DNA of 64,000 nucleotides from Corbicula japonica (GCA_038501625.1 JAZAYU010000013.1:1364001-1428000), one strand, 5' to 3'; shown: positions 22,305 to 34,507, counted from the first letter of the stretch. Program-made: numbers and translations. The notes: generated from the sequence alone by a model not told the origin.

Positions 22305-23160
22305 TATATTCATGACAGGCGACAAAGATGTGAGTTTCTATTGTAAACATTTTCCAAGATCTTGTTTTTTTTTATAAAGTAATGAGAATGTAAACAATAT
22401 AAAATAGAAAGTTAATGAACGAAAAAAACGCCAGTGGTATTTTCGCAATACTTATTACAATATTAAGACCATCTTCTGGGTCTTCTGTTAAACTACCGTC
22501 TAATTTAAACAGACTCAAGTATCTGTATCTGAGTATAAACTGCCAAAGATACGAGTGCAAGTTATCACAACCAGACTTTAACCATATAGATTTATCACGT
22601 CTCAATATATTGGAAGCGAAAGATATTCATAATCTAATAACTTCCGTATCTTTGACGCTTCTTGGCACTTTGTATGGTAAATATAATTTGGTTCAGCGAA
22701 CGATTGATTTTCCTTACAATATATCAAAATTAAAAACCAAAATCCTTTTTGTGTGCCAATGGAGACTTGCCAGAATTTATAAGTGTTATAAAATCACGTT
22801 GCTTGTATTTCAATTTTGTATTCTGAGCCACCCTGCTTAATAAATGACATGTTTGTCTCAAGTAATATCCTTCTTTCATGTTTGACATATTTGGTATATT
22901 TAGTATTATCATAGAAAAACATGTTTTCAATGATTTAGTTCACAGATAAGTGACTTTATTACTGTTCAGAAAGTTTTGACATATCTAAATCACAATTACA
23001 CATAATCTTCCAAAAGGGAAGTCAGTTATATCACTAAAATTAACACTTTTTAATTTTAAATTTTCGGACAAAATCACGAAAAAAATACAGAATTTTTAGC
23101 CAGCCATGTTTAAAAATTCTGTATTTTTCTTGATAAAGGACAACTGTCCGAAATTTGAAA
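22305..23160. other. Intron, undetermined open frames
   Basis: 22415-22840 (plus) and 22372-22605 and 22730-22930 (minus) are open but show no recognisable motif, signal peptide or splice frame. It may be an eroded N-terminal part of the neighbouring minus-strand retroelement. An inverted AAAAATTCTGTATTTTT / AAATACAGAATTTTT pair lies near 23085-23130. Confidence 0.35.
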
Positions 23161-23164
23161 TTAA

Positions 23165-23840
23165 GGGCTTACCACACTCCTCCCAAGCATGTTCATGGAT
23201 ACAAAGAAATTATCAAAATCTAAACAACGGCAAAATGCCTTTCAGTGAAACTTTGCACAAATTAGTGTTACTAATGTATCTTTATTTTGCATATGGTAAG
23301 CCACGTTAGAACAGTAAAGAAAAATAGCGAGATCTAAAAATTCCCTAAACTTCTATTTACATAAATTTACAAACCTAAACAACACAAAACATCATTTCAA
23401 ATGCCCACATGAGTGATATGATACTGACAACACTGTCTTGTGTTCTTGTGACTTACATATGTAAACTTTATTAGATATTAGTAAAAGTGTGTTTTACCTT
23501 CAATTTCCTGGTCGCGAACACGGATGACAATTATTGGTTTCTCTTTTAGTAGTCGAAAGTACAAAATATTTTCTTGTCAGTATGATTACACTCGCGTGGG
23601 AATTTAAAATTATGTTTTGTATTGCTTAGTTTTTGTGAATTTATGTAAATAGAATTTGAAGTAATTTTTAAGTCTAACCTTTTTCTTTACTTTTTTGCGT
23701 GTCTTACTGTATGCAAAATAAAGATACATTAGTAACATTCATTTGTGCAAAGTTTTTTTTGAAAATCATTTTGCCGTTATTGAGATTTTGATAATTTTAT
23801 ATTAATCGATGAACGTGCTTGGGAGGAGTGTGGTAAGCCC
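23165..23840. mobile_element. 676-bp DNA element with TTAA duplication and long inverted repeats
   Basis: TTAA (23161-23164) precedes GGGCTTACCACACTCCTCCC, and GGGAGGAGTGTGGTAAGCCC is followed by TTAA (23841-23844). Inverted similarity continues inward about 130 bp, including AAATTAGTGTTACTAATGTA against TACATTAGTAACATTCATTT and ATCTTTATTTTGCATA against ATGCAAAATAAAGAT. TTAA target sites are typical of piggyBac and Kolobok elements. No transposase frame, so it is non-autonomous. Confidence 0.88.
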
Positions 23841-23844
23841 TTAA

Positions 23845-24444
23845 AGAGTGATGGTTTTATAAAGTGTAATATCTTAATAAGTTTGCTTGTAGCCCTGTCG
23901 AATAAAGTTATTCATTAAAATGCGGCCTTTGTTTGCCGTTAACAGAAAATATCAGCTAGGGGTTTAAGAAGTTGTTGTGCTGAAGAAACGGGCTTATACT
24001 TCAGGACAAGTGTATTTAGTAAGCAATCAGATGGCTCTGTTGTGTTAATAATTTTAAATAATTTAGTGTGATGTCGGCATGCTTTTAAGTACAGTACCAC
24101 ATACCCTTTGTCTCGTGATATGATGTTCTTTCAATTGAACTGCATGTACTTGAACGTTCTTGCCAGTGTATGGTCTAAAGTTTGTTTTGTACTCGCATGC
24201 GGAGTCTTCCTTGGCATATTTCCAACTATTTAAATCAGCAAAAATTAAATCTTGAAAAGTTTTTTATTTGTATGCTTTTCAGACGCATCAACTTCTAAGT
24301 ACTGTATACTACAAATGTAACCGACTTTCTTTTGTTCAGTCGATTCGATTCTAGAAATATCTCAAGACAGAAAACACAAGTCTAAGAGCCTACGGGTGTT
24401 TACGTAGGTAAAACTGATGAATCTATTTCACAGTTGAGTCAGAC
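23845..24444. other. Intron, nothing recognised
   Basis: AT-rich without exon or repeat signals that I can support. Confidence 0.4.
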
Positions 24445-24974
24445 AGATTAATAAAATAATTATCTGATAATTCGCGATTTCACGATGTAAGGATGTTGCC
24501 GTCTGTCTATTAATGAAGTGGTTTCATAATGGAGATTTATTGGCGGAGAGAGGGTTGTGAGTAGAGAGATTTGGAAACAAGTAAATCCATAATTGATCAA
24601 TGTACGTAGATCTGTTTCCGATATCGGGCGGAAAAAAGTAGGACATCGGATTATAACAAGGATAGCACCATTATTAACAACCAATCAGCAGTAGATCTAT
24701 ATAATCTAGGAATATGTATTGTGGTGGTAGAGTAGAATCTGTAAAAATGGCAAAATTCCGAATATTATGTTTATAAAAACGCACAATGTTTGGAAGAACT
24801 CTGTAAAAATGATCTATTATGTACAATATATAATACAAGTTGCCAACTCAGCAATATAAAGAATGTGTTTCAAAGGAATTTTTATTTCTACGGATGCATG
24901 GCAGATAAATACGTTTGACAAATAAAAAATGAATTAACTTTATAACTAAAATAGTTGAAAAAACAATTACAAAA
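24445..24974 (+). promoter_or_regulatory. Putative promoter/5'UTR b of the olfactomedin-domain gene
   Basis: Second copy of the upstream block at 4290-4863, matching at CGATTTCACGATGTAAGGA, TAATGGAGATTTATTGGCGG, TGTACGTAGATCT, TTCCGATATCGGG and AGCACCATTATT. Similarity fades in the last 250 bases before the ATG. Conservation next to an alternative first exon suggests a second promoter; no transcription start can be placed. Confidence 0.55.
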
Positions 24975-25201
24975 ATGGATCTGCACTTTAAACAGTTTTT
25001 GTTTCTATGTGTTTTCGTTGCTTTTTGTGATATGAACTCTGATAATAAGTGCGATTACCAGTACAACTCGAAAGACACACGCGTGAAGATCACGTGCGGA
25101 GAAGGGGCAGTTCTACATATCGTGGATCAACATGGCAATACTTTGCTCGCAGGAGAAACCACGAGTATTAATCAAATCCCTATCATCTTCCAAATAAATA
25201 G
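24975..25201 (+). CDS. Olfactomedin-domain protein, alternative first coding exon b
   Basis: Same length (227 nt), phase (2) and layout as exon a: signal peptide MDLHFKQFLFLCVFVAFC, a mature start with two cysteines at equivalent positions, and the identical core RVKITCGEGAVLHIVDQHGN. The GT donor is at 25202. Splicing to 45332 restores an arginine codon and continues the same frame, with a 20.1-kb intron. Relative to exon a it lacks the extra cysteine at residue 22. Being nearer to exon 2, this is the more likely main start. Mutually exclusive use of a and b is inferred, as both provide a start and signal peptide. Confidence 0.8.
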
Positions 25202-25644
25202 GTAACAGTTTTTGGATGCTTCAACACGCGTTTTGTTTTGTTCATTTCTGGTTCTTTTATTTTTAACGTAAGTATTTTCAGGTTTCGTTGATCGAAAGAA
25301 ATATCATTTATAATACATGTTTTGAACCATTAATTTCACCGGCTAAATAAAAAAAATGTTTGCAAATAGTAAACAAATGATTGTTATAAATACTAGGCAT
25401 AAGAAATGTTACATTGATATTCGGTAAAAAACCCCAAAGCAAATCTTTACACACTTAAAACATAAAAGACAGACAAGTTATAAAAATTGGAATAAAGACG
25501 AATGCTTTAACTTAGTTAAAATATTCTTTTACTTGATTGACAGACATTTGTTACAAAACTGTATGAATATTTGACTGGAAAGACTTAAACCTCAGAAATA
25601 TTATGTTGATGAGTTTTCTTTTTCGTTATTTGATTATGGTGCCT

Positions 25645-25757
25645 TATTTTAATTTGACATACTTATAAACACATGCTCTCTTGTCTTATCTTCTTTTCGC
25701 TACGTGGGGAGGCTGTGTTTTGTGAGTGTGGTGATTCCCAATATGCATAATTCACTT
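25645..25757 (+). mobile_element. Retroelement 3'-end copy
   Basis: Sense, about 110 bp: TTTGACATACTTATAAACA, a CT-rich part, CTACGTGGGGAGGCTGTG and ATATGCATAATTCAC at the terminus. Confidence 0.75.
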
Positions 25758-26174
25758 TTGACTATAACTGATACAACCGACCTCAACGAATCAATGTTAT
25801 TCGAGTACCCAAAATGCTTAGTTTTGTTTTAGTTTAAAGGTTAAAACATTTTGAAAACCGAGCGTATGTACAAGCCAGATTTATGAAACTTTGATACATA
25901 AATTATGACATTTATTTTCTGTATGACTCATATAGTGTTCATTAATATCTTCCTTTTTTTCCTGAGGATCACATCAGTCTATAAAAATCAAGCGATTATG
26001 CATTTTCATAAACTAGTTATAATTCGATGGGGTTCTTTGTAAAGTAATAAGGCCACTGTAAATTCGTTCCATATTTCAGAGAAAAAAAAGAACGACAATG
26101 AAATTGAAAACTTGTTTGTTGTGTCTTATTCCGTAAAAACAATTTAATTTTCCCAGTTTCTTCCGAGACTGTGA

Positions 26175-26415
26175 GGTGAGTGTGTGGTTGGTGCACCCTA
26201 GAACCTGGTTTAACACCCCCAAGTGGCAATTTGTTTTGCCACTGACTGTTTCAAGGTGGAAAATTCAAGTGTTCTTTTTTCATTAATTGTTTGTGACTTC
26301 TTATTTGAATTGACATACTTATAACAAACATGCTCTCTATTCATCTCTTCTTTTTTGCTGCGTGGGGAGGCTGTGTTTTGTGAGTGTGGCGATTCCTGAT
26401 ATGCATATTTCACTT
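26175..26415 (+). mobile_element. Retroelement 3'-tail copy
   Basis: Sense copy from GTGAGTGTGTGGTTGGTGCA through TTGCCACTGACTGTTTCAAG and the CT-rich segment to the terminus TGATATGCATATTTCAC followed by T's. It sits in the same orientation 420 bp after the previous copy. Confidence 0.85.
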
Positions 26416-28735
26416 TTTTTCTAAATGATTCACCATGCTACTTTTGCCGCCGTTTGTAAAAAAGTGGTACAATAGTTAATTTATCAACATTAGTCTGCAA
26501 GATATCATTATTGTCTGTCCTACAGTGTCACTAACCCAGTAGCAATATTTACAGATAAAAATCAAGTGTAGGTTGTATGACCGTTATGGGTTGACAAATG
26601 GTTCCAAATGATGAGAATACGGTATATGCATTGCTTGATAGAGGAGTTTCTCTCTTGAAAATATTGTACTAATTTGATACCTTTTACACAGGGGCATTAC
26701 AAAATGTGTAATTAGTAGGTCATTCTAAGGTCTTTCAATCTTTTAGGTTGACTCAGGTTGTTTTACCAAACTTATTTGAATGTAGAGCTTAACTACTGTT
26801 TTGAATGTAGAGCTTATAAATTGAATTTGTTTTGACAGGTTTCTTTAACGATTCAGAAGTTTAACGCTTATTAAATTTAATGAACTAAGTGTAAATTCTT
26901 TAAATAATACAATGAAAAAATGAAATCGGTCAATCAATTGACGAATAAGAAGAATTTCATTCAATATTTTTATTTAACTTTTTAAATAATGTTTATTGTA
27001 TACTTTGTTTTCACTATAGCAATTTGATCAATCCAAAACGGCGGTGTACATATGGCGGTGAACATGGAACCTTTAATGCGGTATTTTCAGATTAATACCA
27101 TTACCTGTTGGGGTGGCTTTGATATTACTTATATTGATAAATAAAAACATGAAATCAGCATGTTTGAATAAAATGGACATTTGTTAAGCCTTTTTATTTT
27201 GTTTTTATTCAAACAGATAAAACATGGATATTTTCAGGCACACAAACAATATGGAAGGTAACACATTATTCCAGAGAACAAAATAAGATATGGAGCGCAG
27301 CAATTAGATATGGAGCGCAGTGATCTATTTACAAAGAAAGATAGGCTTTCGAACACTTTAAAATCTTTGAGATCATTAAGTACAAAATACTTATTATCCG
27401 CAACAATTGGAAATAAAGCCAAAAAAAAAAACGGCTGAGATTAACGAACTTGATGAATTTACACCGGAAAATGAGAAAAAAAATTAAGAGTCGGAACTGT
27501 CTGTCTGATTATGTAAATGAAGCATTTGATGATGTTGATCTATACTGATAACGCTGCTTTTTTGACGAAGCAAGTCCGTTATTGAAATTAATTCTTGAAC
27601 AAGGGGTTGTCATTGGAGTAGAAAAAAGCAATAATAGCTATATGAGCAGTTCTCATAATGTGGATAATAAAAAGAAATATTTTGTAATAACGAACCTGGC
27701 GAGGCGAGTGTGCGGTTTGTCCATTCTCCAACCTAGTCTAAACTCCAAAGTTTCAAAATATTTCAAGGCAGTTACCCCGTTGGGTTTGTTTGTTGTAAAT
27801 GTTTAATGATGTCTGTTACATATTATCATTTATTTATGCTATCGCTCTTTTTATGAATGCAAAACATTTAAAAACTTAATTTTCAATTAATTTTAATTCG
27901 TTTAACTAGATTTCTTTATTTAAGGCTTATACGTTTACAGTAAGATATTAAAAGTGCTAAAACCGACAGAAATGATATATTTTTAACGTTATTTAAATAC
28001 CACGCATAACATATCCTATCATCGTTTATGAGCTCTTTAATTCCAGTTGCAAAGTGAACGCACTTACTTACGTTAAGCAGTAATATTAGTTATTTAGTTG
28101 TTATTTTCTTTCCATTTTGATCGGTTTGATTTGTGCAAAGAGTGACATCGATAAGAATAAATAAATTTATTAATATTATATACATCACCAGAATTTTAAA
28201 CCTATAAAAAGACATTTCTTGTTGATATCAAGCTTAAAAATAACAATAAAAGTCAGATATTTTATTTTTAAATTGAACTGAGAGAACGTTGAGACATGTG
28301 AATTAGAATCATTTTTTATTCTAGATGTTGTCAATAGAATCAAATTATAGCATAAACCTATTAACCGATAATAAAGAAATTCGACACACCAAAATCTATG
28401 CAACAGAAACAAATCGACATAATTAATAAAAACTATTTTTGTGTTGTATGGAATATTTAACGAACAGTTTGGAGGAATATGTAAAAAAAGTTGAATGTAC
28501 GAATGACAAATAATTTGAAATATGACGAGTTCACAAATCAATTGCTCAGAGAATAATTAATGTAATGTAATGCACAAAATCCTCATCGCAATGTCGTACT
28601 GTATAATATTGCCATTGTGTTTTCTGTCTATGGAAATCACGGCGCCTTGGGTTCGCATATGTTATATATAGTGCATATCATATGCGTTGATTTCGAAAAC
28701 GAGAAACATTCATGCCACAATGCAAAAACATGTTG
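26416..28735. other. Intron, largely featureless
   Basis: AT-rich. Minor items: GAATGTAGAGCTTA doubled at 26780-26820, AGATATGGAGCGCAG doubled at 27290-27320, and 27695-27780 with a possible very old tail-family fragment. No exon recognised; the minus-strand open frame 28185-28541 is low complexity. Confidence 0.4.
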
Positions 28736-28750
28736 TGAGAGAGGGAGAGA

Positions 28751-28808
<58 letters not shown>

Positions 28809-28830
28809 CAGACAGAGAGAGGGAGAGAGA
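28736..28830. repeat. GA/GC/GACA microsatellite cluster
   Basis: (GA)n with an inner (GC)n run of about 13 bases, then GAGACA and GACA units. Open frames crossing it on both strands encode only repeated Arg/Glu or Ser/Leu and are not genes. Confidence 0.95.
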
Positions 28831-29379
28831 TCATCATTAGTTTTTTCCCTTTTTTTAAATTGAGACACCTCAAACTATAATAGACCATGAGAATCTGCTG
28901 GAAATATTTATCGTTTTGCAATTCTAAACACTCATATCGATATGTAAGCGCTCTGTAGATTTTAAAAGGTTTAGTCAGAACTGGAACTTGTTGCAATAAA
29001 AACAGTTTTCAAATAGCTTTATGGTATGGTATTAAAGTAAATAATATTTAGAACAGATTGAAAAATATTAGAAATTTAGTGTTGATTTACTTCAACCTTT
29101 GTACAGTTTGTATCAGGTGATTTTGCTGACAACGCAGCAGCGGCAGGAAATTAATAGTAAAAAATGAATGGGCATAAGAATATTTCTGAAAAATGAAACA
29201 TTTGATCATTGCTTTTGTGCTTGTTAAACCTAGGTAACTTGTTATGGTATTGCATCTGGGTTATATGTCATCAAGTAAGAAAACCGGTACACGTTTATGC
29301 GGAATTTTATTTTGTAAATGAACCCCAGCAACATTGTGAGCTTTTAGGAAGCCTGGAGAATTTATCAATATAATCTTTA
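28831..29379. other. Intron, nothing recognised
   Basis: AT-rich sequence between the microsatellite and the retroelement copy. Confidence 0.4.
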
Positions 29380-29884
29380 ATGAAACAAACATTTATGCTT
29401 AATATGCTCAATATAATTCCTTTGGTTTTGATGTTCATCTTGCAACATCTTACGGGGTTTATATCTCACAGCTTGTTCGCTTTTCAAGAGCTTGCAACTA
29501 TGTTAATGATTTTAATGAACGTAATCTTGGCATTACAGAAAAAACTTTTAAACAAGGTTATCTGTATCACAAATTAAGGAAAATCTTTTGCAAGTTTTAT
29601 CGCCATTACCCAGATCTAATACATAAATACAGGTGCAGTTTAAAATCACCGTTGCAACAAGGCATTTCACAGCCATTTTTTATGAAGATTTAATTTATAA
29701 ACTTAAGAAGATGAAAGGCAATGTTAATTTCTCTCGGTTATTCGTAAAAACCATCTGTAAATTTAAAAAGAAAGGTTACCAACATGATATTTTACAGCGC
29801 TCTGCAGGCCTGGTGATTAACCCATCATCTACAGGTGATCATTATGCTTACCTCTTTGGTTGCACGAAGATGGCAGGGGTTTAA
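29380..29884 (+). pseudogene. C-terminal end of a reverse transcriptase, frameshifted
   Basis: After a frameshift near 29425 the frame reads LATSYGVYISQLVRFSRA, then NDFNERNLGITEKLL. A second frameshift near 29555 is followed by KIFCKFYRHYPDLIHKY, LQQGIS and finally LVINPSSTGDHYAYLFGCT before the stop at 29882-29884. Parallel residues occur in the copy at 60961-61700. No endonuclease domain follows the thumb region. This would fit an element whose nuclease is N-terminal, such as permuted (GIY-YIG-first) Penelope-like elements, but the upstream part is not present here to test it. Confidence 0.75.
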
Positions 29885-30393
29885 TAGTTGATGAAGGTTT
29901 ATGGAGAAATCTTTTCTTAAAAGAACTTAGAAGCTCGATTTGTTTCTTTTATCCCTGTCATCGTGTTCTTGCTGATTTTACTCAAGGAGCTATGTTCTCG
30001 GTAAGATCATTGAGTACCCGCTCTTTGGCTTTGCGATGCTATTATCTTCTTATCTTTTATATGTGTGCTTTTGCATGCAACATTGTTGAGCCGATGGGTG
30101 CTTGGAGATATTTCACCAAAACAACTTGTACTTTTTTGTGTTATGAGAACCTGTAGGGCAAGTGTGAGGTTGGTGCACCCTAGAACCTGGATTAAACCCC
30201 CAGTGGCAACTTAATTTGCCACTGACCGTCCCAAGGCGGTAACCCCTTGGGTTCTCAGTTTTGTTAATTGTTTGTGGTGTTTTTTTTTGACTGATCATTT
30301 TCTTAACCATGCTCTCTCCCTCTCTCTTCTTCTTGACTGTGTGAGGAGGCTGTTTTTCTGAATGTGGCTATTCCTGATTTGCATATTTCACCT
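29380..30393 (+). mobile_element. Longest sense copy of the tail retroelement (coding end plus 3'UTR)
   Basis: Links the two parts of the family. The end of a reverse-transcriptase frame (29380-29884) is followed without break by the complete 3' non-coding tail, which recurs alone in most other copies. It ends at TTTGCATATTTCACC. This shows that the short repeats are 5'-truncated derivatives of a retroelement. There is no poly-A; the terminus is followed by a few T's in most copies. Confidence 0.85.
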
Positions 30394-31417
30394 TTTGACA
30401 TGAATGAAAACTTAATATCAAATAAACTGTTTGCAGCGAAAACGAAGAGTCGTCTGATTCTGATTGTGGAAGCGTAGGCAATGAAAACAAAACAAAAACC
30501 AAACAATATTAAAATTACCATATGCATTTAAAAAAGTATTTGAATAAAATAGTATTTATAGAAAGTGGATAAAATCTCTTTTCGTTTGGACACTTTCGTT
30601 ATATTAAAAATTACATCAGGTGACAAACTATCAGCAAATCTAATATCGTGTACCTAAACGTCTCCCTTGATAGTGCAAATAGCTAATTATTCTTTGTGTG
30701 TTTGTCTACCTTTTTACATAACATTGTTGATGTGTTGAAGGTTGGAGTTAACTCTTTTTGCGGTAATTGCAGGAAGAAAATCGAATATAATGTATTGATT
30801 GTGGCACTTGCCATTTGAACCAACCTGAACGGCTAATGGTGACATTGGTGCCTAAGACCATGTTTTAAATAGTGACAGTTTACAATTTGTTACTTACATT
30901 GCGGGGTTTCTTTTTGATTTATGGTTCATTTGTTTTACCTGGCCGTACTGTCCTACTGGCTGGAAGAATTTTCTTATATGCGTGGTTTTAAAAAGTGAAC
31001 CACAGAGCTACATAAAGTTACTTTAAAGTAAATATATTCGGATGAAACGTTTAAAAGATTTTCTTTGCCTGAGTATATAAATTCTCTTCTGAAAAACCAT
31101 TTCGTGACAGCTAGGAAATTACGATTTCTAACAAAGACTGACACAAACTTTTTACCAAACTATGGCTGAAATTGCGTTTTTCAAATAACACCCACTTTTC
31201 AACTAAGTAGATTGTTTTTATTTAACGAAATACTGTAATAAAACTGATGGCTCACTTTCATTCTTAACATTGTGATCACTTCCTAACCCAGTATCAATCA
31301 CTTCCTTACCCAGTATCAGTGTGGAAGGAAAGTTTTAAAGCTGCATTTAAATTAAATTTACCGTCTAAATTTAAATTAACAGTCTATCATACGGCAAAAA
31401 TGTGTTGTTTTTTCTGA
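30394..31417. other. Intron, nothing recognised
   Basis: AT-rich; a weak tail-family echo (TGGTGACATTGGTGCC) near 30835-30860 is too short to call. Confidence 0.4.
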
Positions 31418-31640
31418 ATATGCATATCAGAAATATCTACATTCAGAATACACATCCTTTCTAAACATTTGATACCGTAGAGAAGAAAAGAGAGCTTTGC
31501 TGTATAAAATTCCAATTAAGACACTACACACAATTCGCGAAAAATAGAACCCGAGTGGGTTGTTGGAGTGGTAAGTGGCAAAACAAGTACAAGTTGTCTT
31601 GGTGAATTAGCTCTAAACCACTCATAAACGCTATAATAAT
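31418..31640 (-). mobile_element. Degenerate retroelement-tail copy
   Basis: Antisense, diverged: ATATGCATATCAGAAATATC, AAGACACTACACACAATTCG, GAACCCGAGTGGGTTG, CAAGTACAAGTTGTCTTGG. Several internal deletions. Confidence 0.65.
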
Positions 31641-32015
31641 GCATGATCAGTAGTTGTTAGACCCGCCAAGCTTTCAATGAAGCCCAAAGTTTTTAATTTC
31701 TTCATCATTCTATCCTATCATTCTGGAAAAAAATCACACGCAAAACAGCCAAGATACTCGACAGATTGACTGGCATTTGTTAAAGTTAACAGGCTGGTAC
31801 AGTTTACGCGACGTTTATACAAATTGGTATTTACACCTTACACTCTGAATAAACACCTCCCATAGGATATTTGTCAAAACAAATTATGTTTTATCTCGAG
31901 TAAATTGCAGAATGAGAATTCGAGAAGGAAGCTATGGTTAGCAGCAATAATACACCTGCCAGCAAATGATTAACCATATTCGTTACGGTGCTAATAAAAT
32001 AAAAGCATTAAAACG

Positions 32016-32018
<3 letters not shown>

Positions 32019-32052
<34 letters not shown>
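32019..32052. repeat. (AT)n microsatellite
   Basis: About 17 AT units. Confidence 0.95.
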
Positions 32053-32055
<3 letters not shown>

Positions 32056-32275
32056 AATATATAATTTCAATCTTAGTGTATATCTGTTCAAACACCACTT
32101 ACATGGCTCCCGGAGAACTGAAAATACCCTCTGAATGTAAATTTAGAGAGATTAATAAGATAAACAAGTCTATTAATAGACACTTTAAGGTTATGCAACT
32201 TATCATTTCAAGGCATTTGGCACACCGTTTAACTATTATTTGTGATATCTGTATTATTGAATAGATTATGGCCTT

Positions 32276-32391
32276 AGTTTATAAAATTAATATTGAAGAT
32301 AAGTCTCAAATCTATAGCATTTGATTGGATGAAACAAGTGTTCAGATGCTTGAAGTTCTAGACTGGTCTCCATTCTCAGTTTTATAATCTT
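32276..32391. repeat. Hairpin family copy 3 (diverged)
   Basis: AGTTTATAAAATTAA..AAGTCTCAAATC..GCATTTGATTGG on the left, CAGATGCTTGAAGTTC..TCTCAGTTTTATAATC on the right. The arms no longer pair perfectly. Confidence 0.7.
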
Positions 32392-34507
32392 GTGCAAATC
32401 TCTTCAGAAGTATATTTGTTGGCTGTGCAGGGATTCAGCGTTTTATTTTACTGAAATATTTTCTTTCCCTGTATTCTGAAATATGTGTAACTTAGGTCTT
32501 TCATTATACTTTCATTTTACGTTGAAACCCCGGAAATACAAACTGAAACTGAAATCTTTAAAATGATCAAATGTCTTTTATCAGATTAAAATATAATACA
32601 ATATAATTAGCTACTGTTGAACAAACTCTAATATAAAATGATGGAATGCGGAAATATTCAAAAATCAATTTCATTATAACAAAAGATTTTTCCTGATTCT
32701 CTCCTGAGCAGAGGCAATTATTGCTGAAAATGGGAAAAGATATTCAAGATTAAGTGATATGGATGGATTTTGATGTTTTTTTCGCTTGCTTGTTTGAGAT
32801 TTTGACTTTCAATATGTTTGATGTTAAAACTTCGACTTTGAAGACGTTTGAGGTCAAAACTAAATATAATGTCATGTCAGTATATGCAATATATGAAAAA
32901 ATGACAGGGAGATAGATGAAAAAGGAACTTTCAATCCACCAAACACGACAAATAATCAAACAAATGTGGGTTCGGTTTCGATTGGGCCTGTTCCCAAGCA
33001 CTAATGGAATTGCATATTACTGTCCACGACACCTAGCCCCTGGTTAATCACTGTCAGACAGTATATGTCACGGAACGTATATGGCCATTCCTGATATGCA
33101 TATTTCATTTTTTTTCAAAGCTAACTTCGTTTTCTGGAACATGCCGATAAGAGAATAATTACGTTTTTGTTCTTGCAAACGTTGTTTCCAATTTGACTCA
33201 TGAGCTTATCTCTTATTAAATGGTGAGATAGTGAGGTAAACAGAGTAAAAACTATAAGATGACGAACAGAACGCCTGAAATTATCTGATTTTAGCTTTTT
33301 TAAAATGTCAACCGAGTTTTTAATACACCAAAACATATTTTTTCCATTTGTTTCAAAGGGAGATTTCGCACTTTCATATTTCATGTTCATTAAGGGCTGT
33401 AAGACAACAAAAGCACAGATAATTTAATAGATGTGCAAGAACTGGAGTTAGCGATAAATCTTGCGTTATATAGTGTTTTATGCATTTAGGCATTCTATGC
33501 AGAGTATGCGCTTTTTCTTACTGATTCTTGATTAGTCTTTGATAACATGGGATCCCCGATAACGTTATAAAGTATGACTTGCAGACTTATAGCAATATTT
33601 TGAATTTAAACAGTTTCATGATGTTTGTTTTTCAATAGTGTGTAAATCAGAGGAAATTTTTGAACAAAGACAAAACTCTTGTGACTATGAAACATGAATT
33701 ATAATAGTACAAAACAAATACAAAAAGTCAAATATAAGATTACAAAACAAATACAATACAATACATTATCTCTTATTATTTTCGGAAGTAAAAGAGAAAC
33801 ATAAAACATATTCACATTTCGTAAATCTTGTGATACAGTTTATAGATAGCATTGGTTGATACAACTGAATTATTCAATAATGAGTTCATTGAAAACACTT
33901 CATTGCCAAATGTAGCTTCATAATTCATTGTTTTGTTTATGAAATTAAATTTCTCGAGCCTCGTCACGGAAACTAATTAGCAGTTTAAGTCTCAGCAGGC
34001 ATGTCTTATAAATTTCTCATATTTCAAGCAGGATGCTATACTCAAATTTAGACAGAATATTGTAGGGAATGGTGATTTTACACCTAATTGCGAAACATTG
34101 TTTTTAATATTAGTATTCGGGACCTTAAACGAAAAGAAGAAACTTCATTAAAAGTGTTGCCTTTAATTACAGGAATTGAATGACTGATATGTGATGTTGT
34201 GCTTGTTCTAATCAGTCAAACAATTTGTTTTAAATGATTGCCATAGCAATATTATCTTTCACGAAATAATGTATGTGATTTTTTTATACCAGGAAAGTAG
34301 GAAAGTTGCTCCAAAATAATTTACAGAAATGTAATCCGCTTTATTTTAATACCGAATGAACCTCTCTCTTTTTCTCCATCCTTTCATACCATTATTGTAC
34401 ATAATACATATATCTTTTGTAAACGTGATTTGTTTGCATAAACGTTTGGATTGGGTAGAAACATTAACCTAAAATTTGTTTTGATTGATTACACATTATT
34501 TCTTATG

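Noticed and set aside
22415..22840. 141-codon plus-strand open frame
   Set aside because: No recognisable domain, signal peptide or splice context. A competing minus-strand frame overlaps it, and the region borders a decayed retroelement.
5091..24974. A complete second olfactomedin gene downstream of exon a
   Set aside because: No copies of exons 2-5 (coiled coil, DFAVDE, NAFIICG or YVWNNG blocks) were found on the plus strand in this interval, so a full tandem gene copy is not supported here.
28617..28996. Overlapping open frames of 87 (plus) and 119 (minus) codons
   Set aside because: Both run through a GA/GC microsatellite and encode only low-complexity Arg/Glu or Ser/Leu runs; no domain or splice support.
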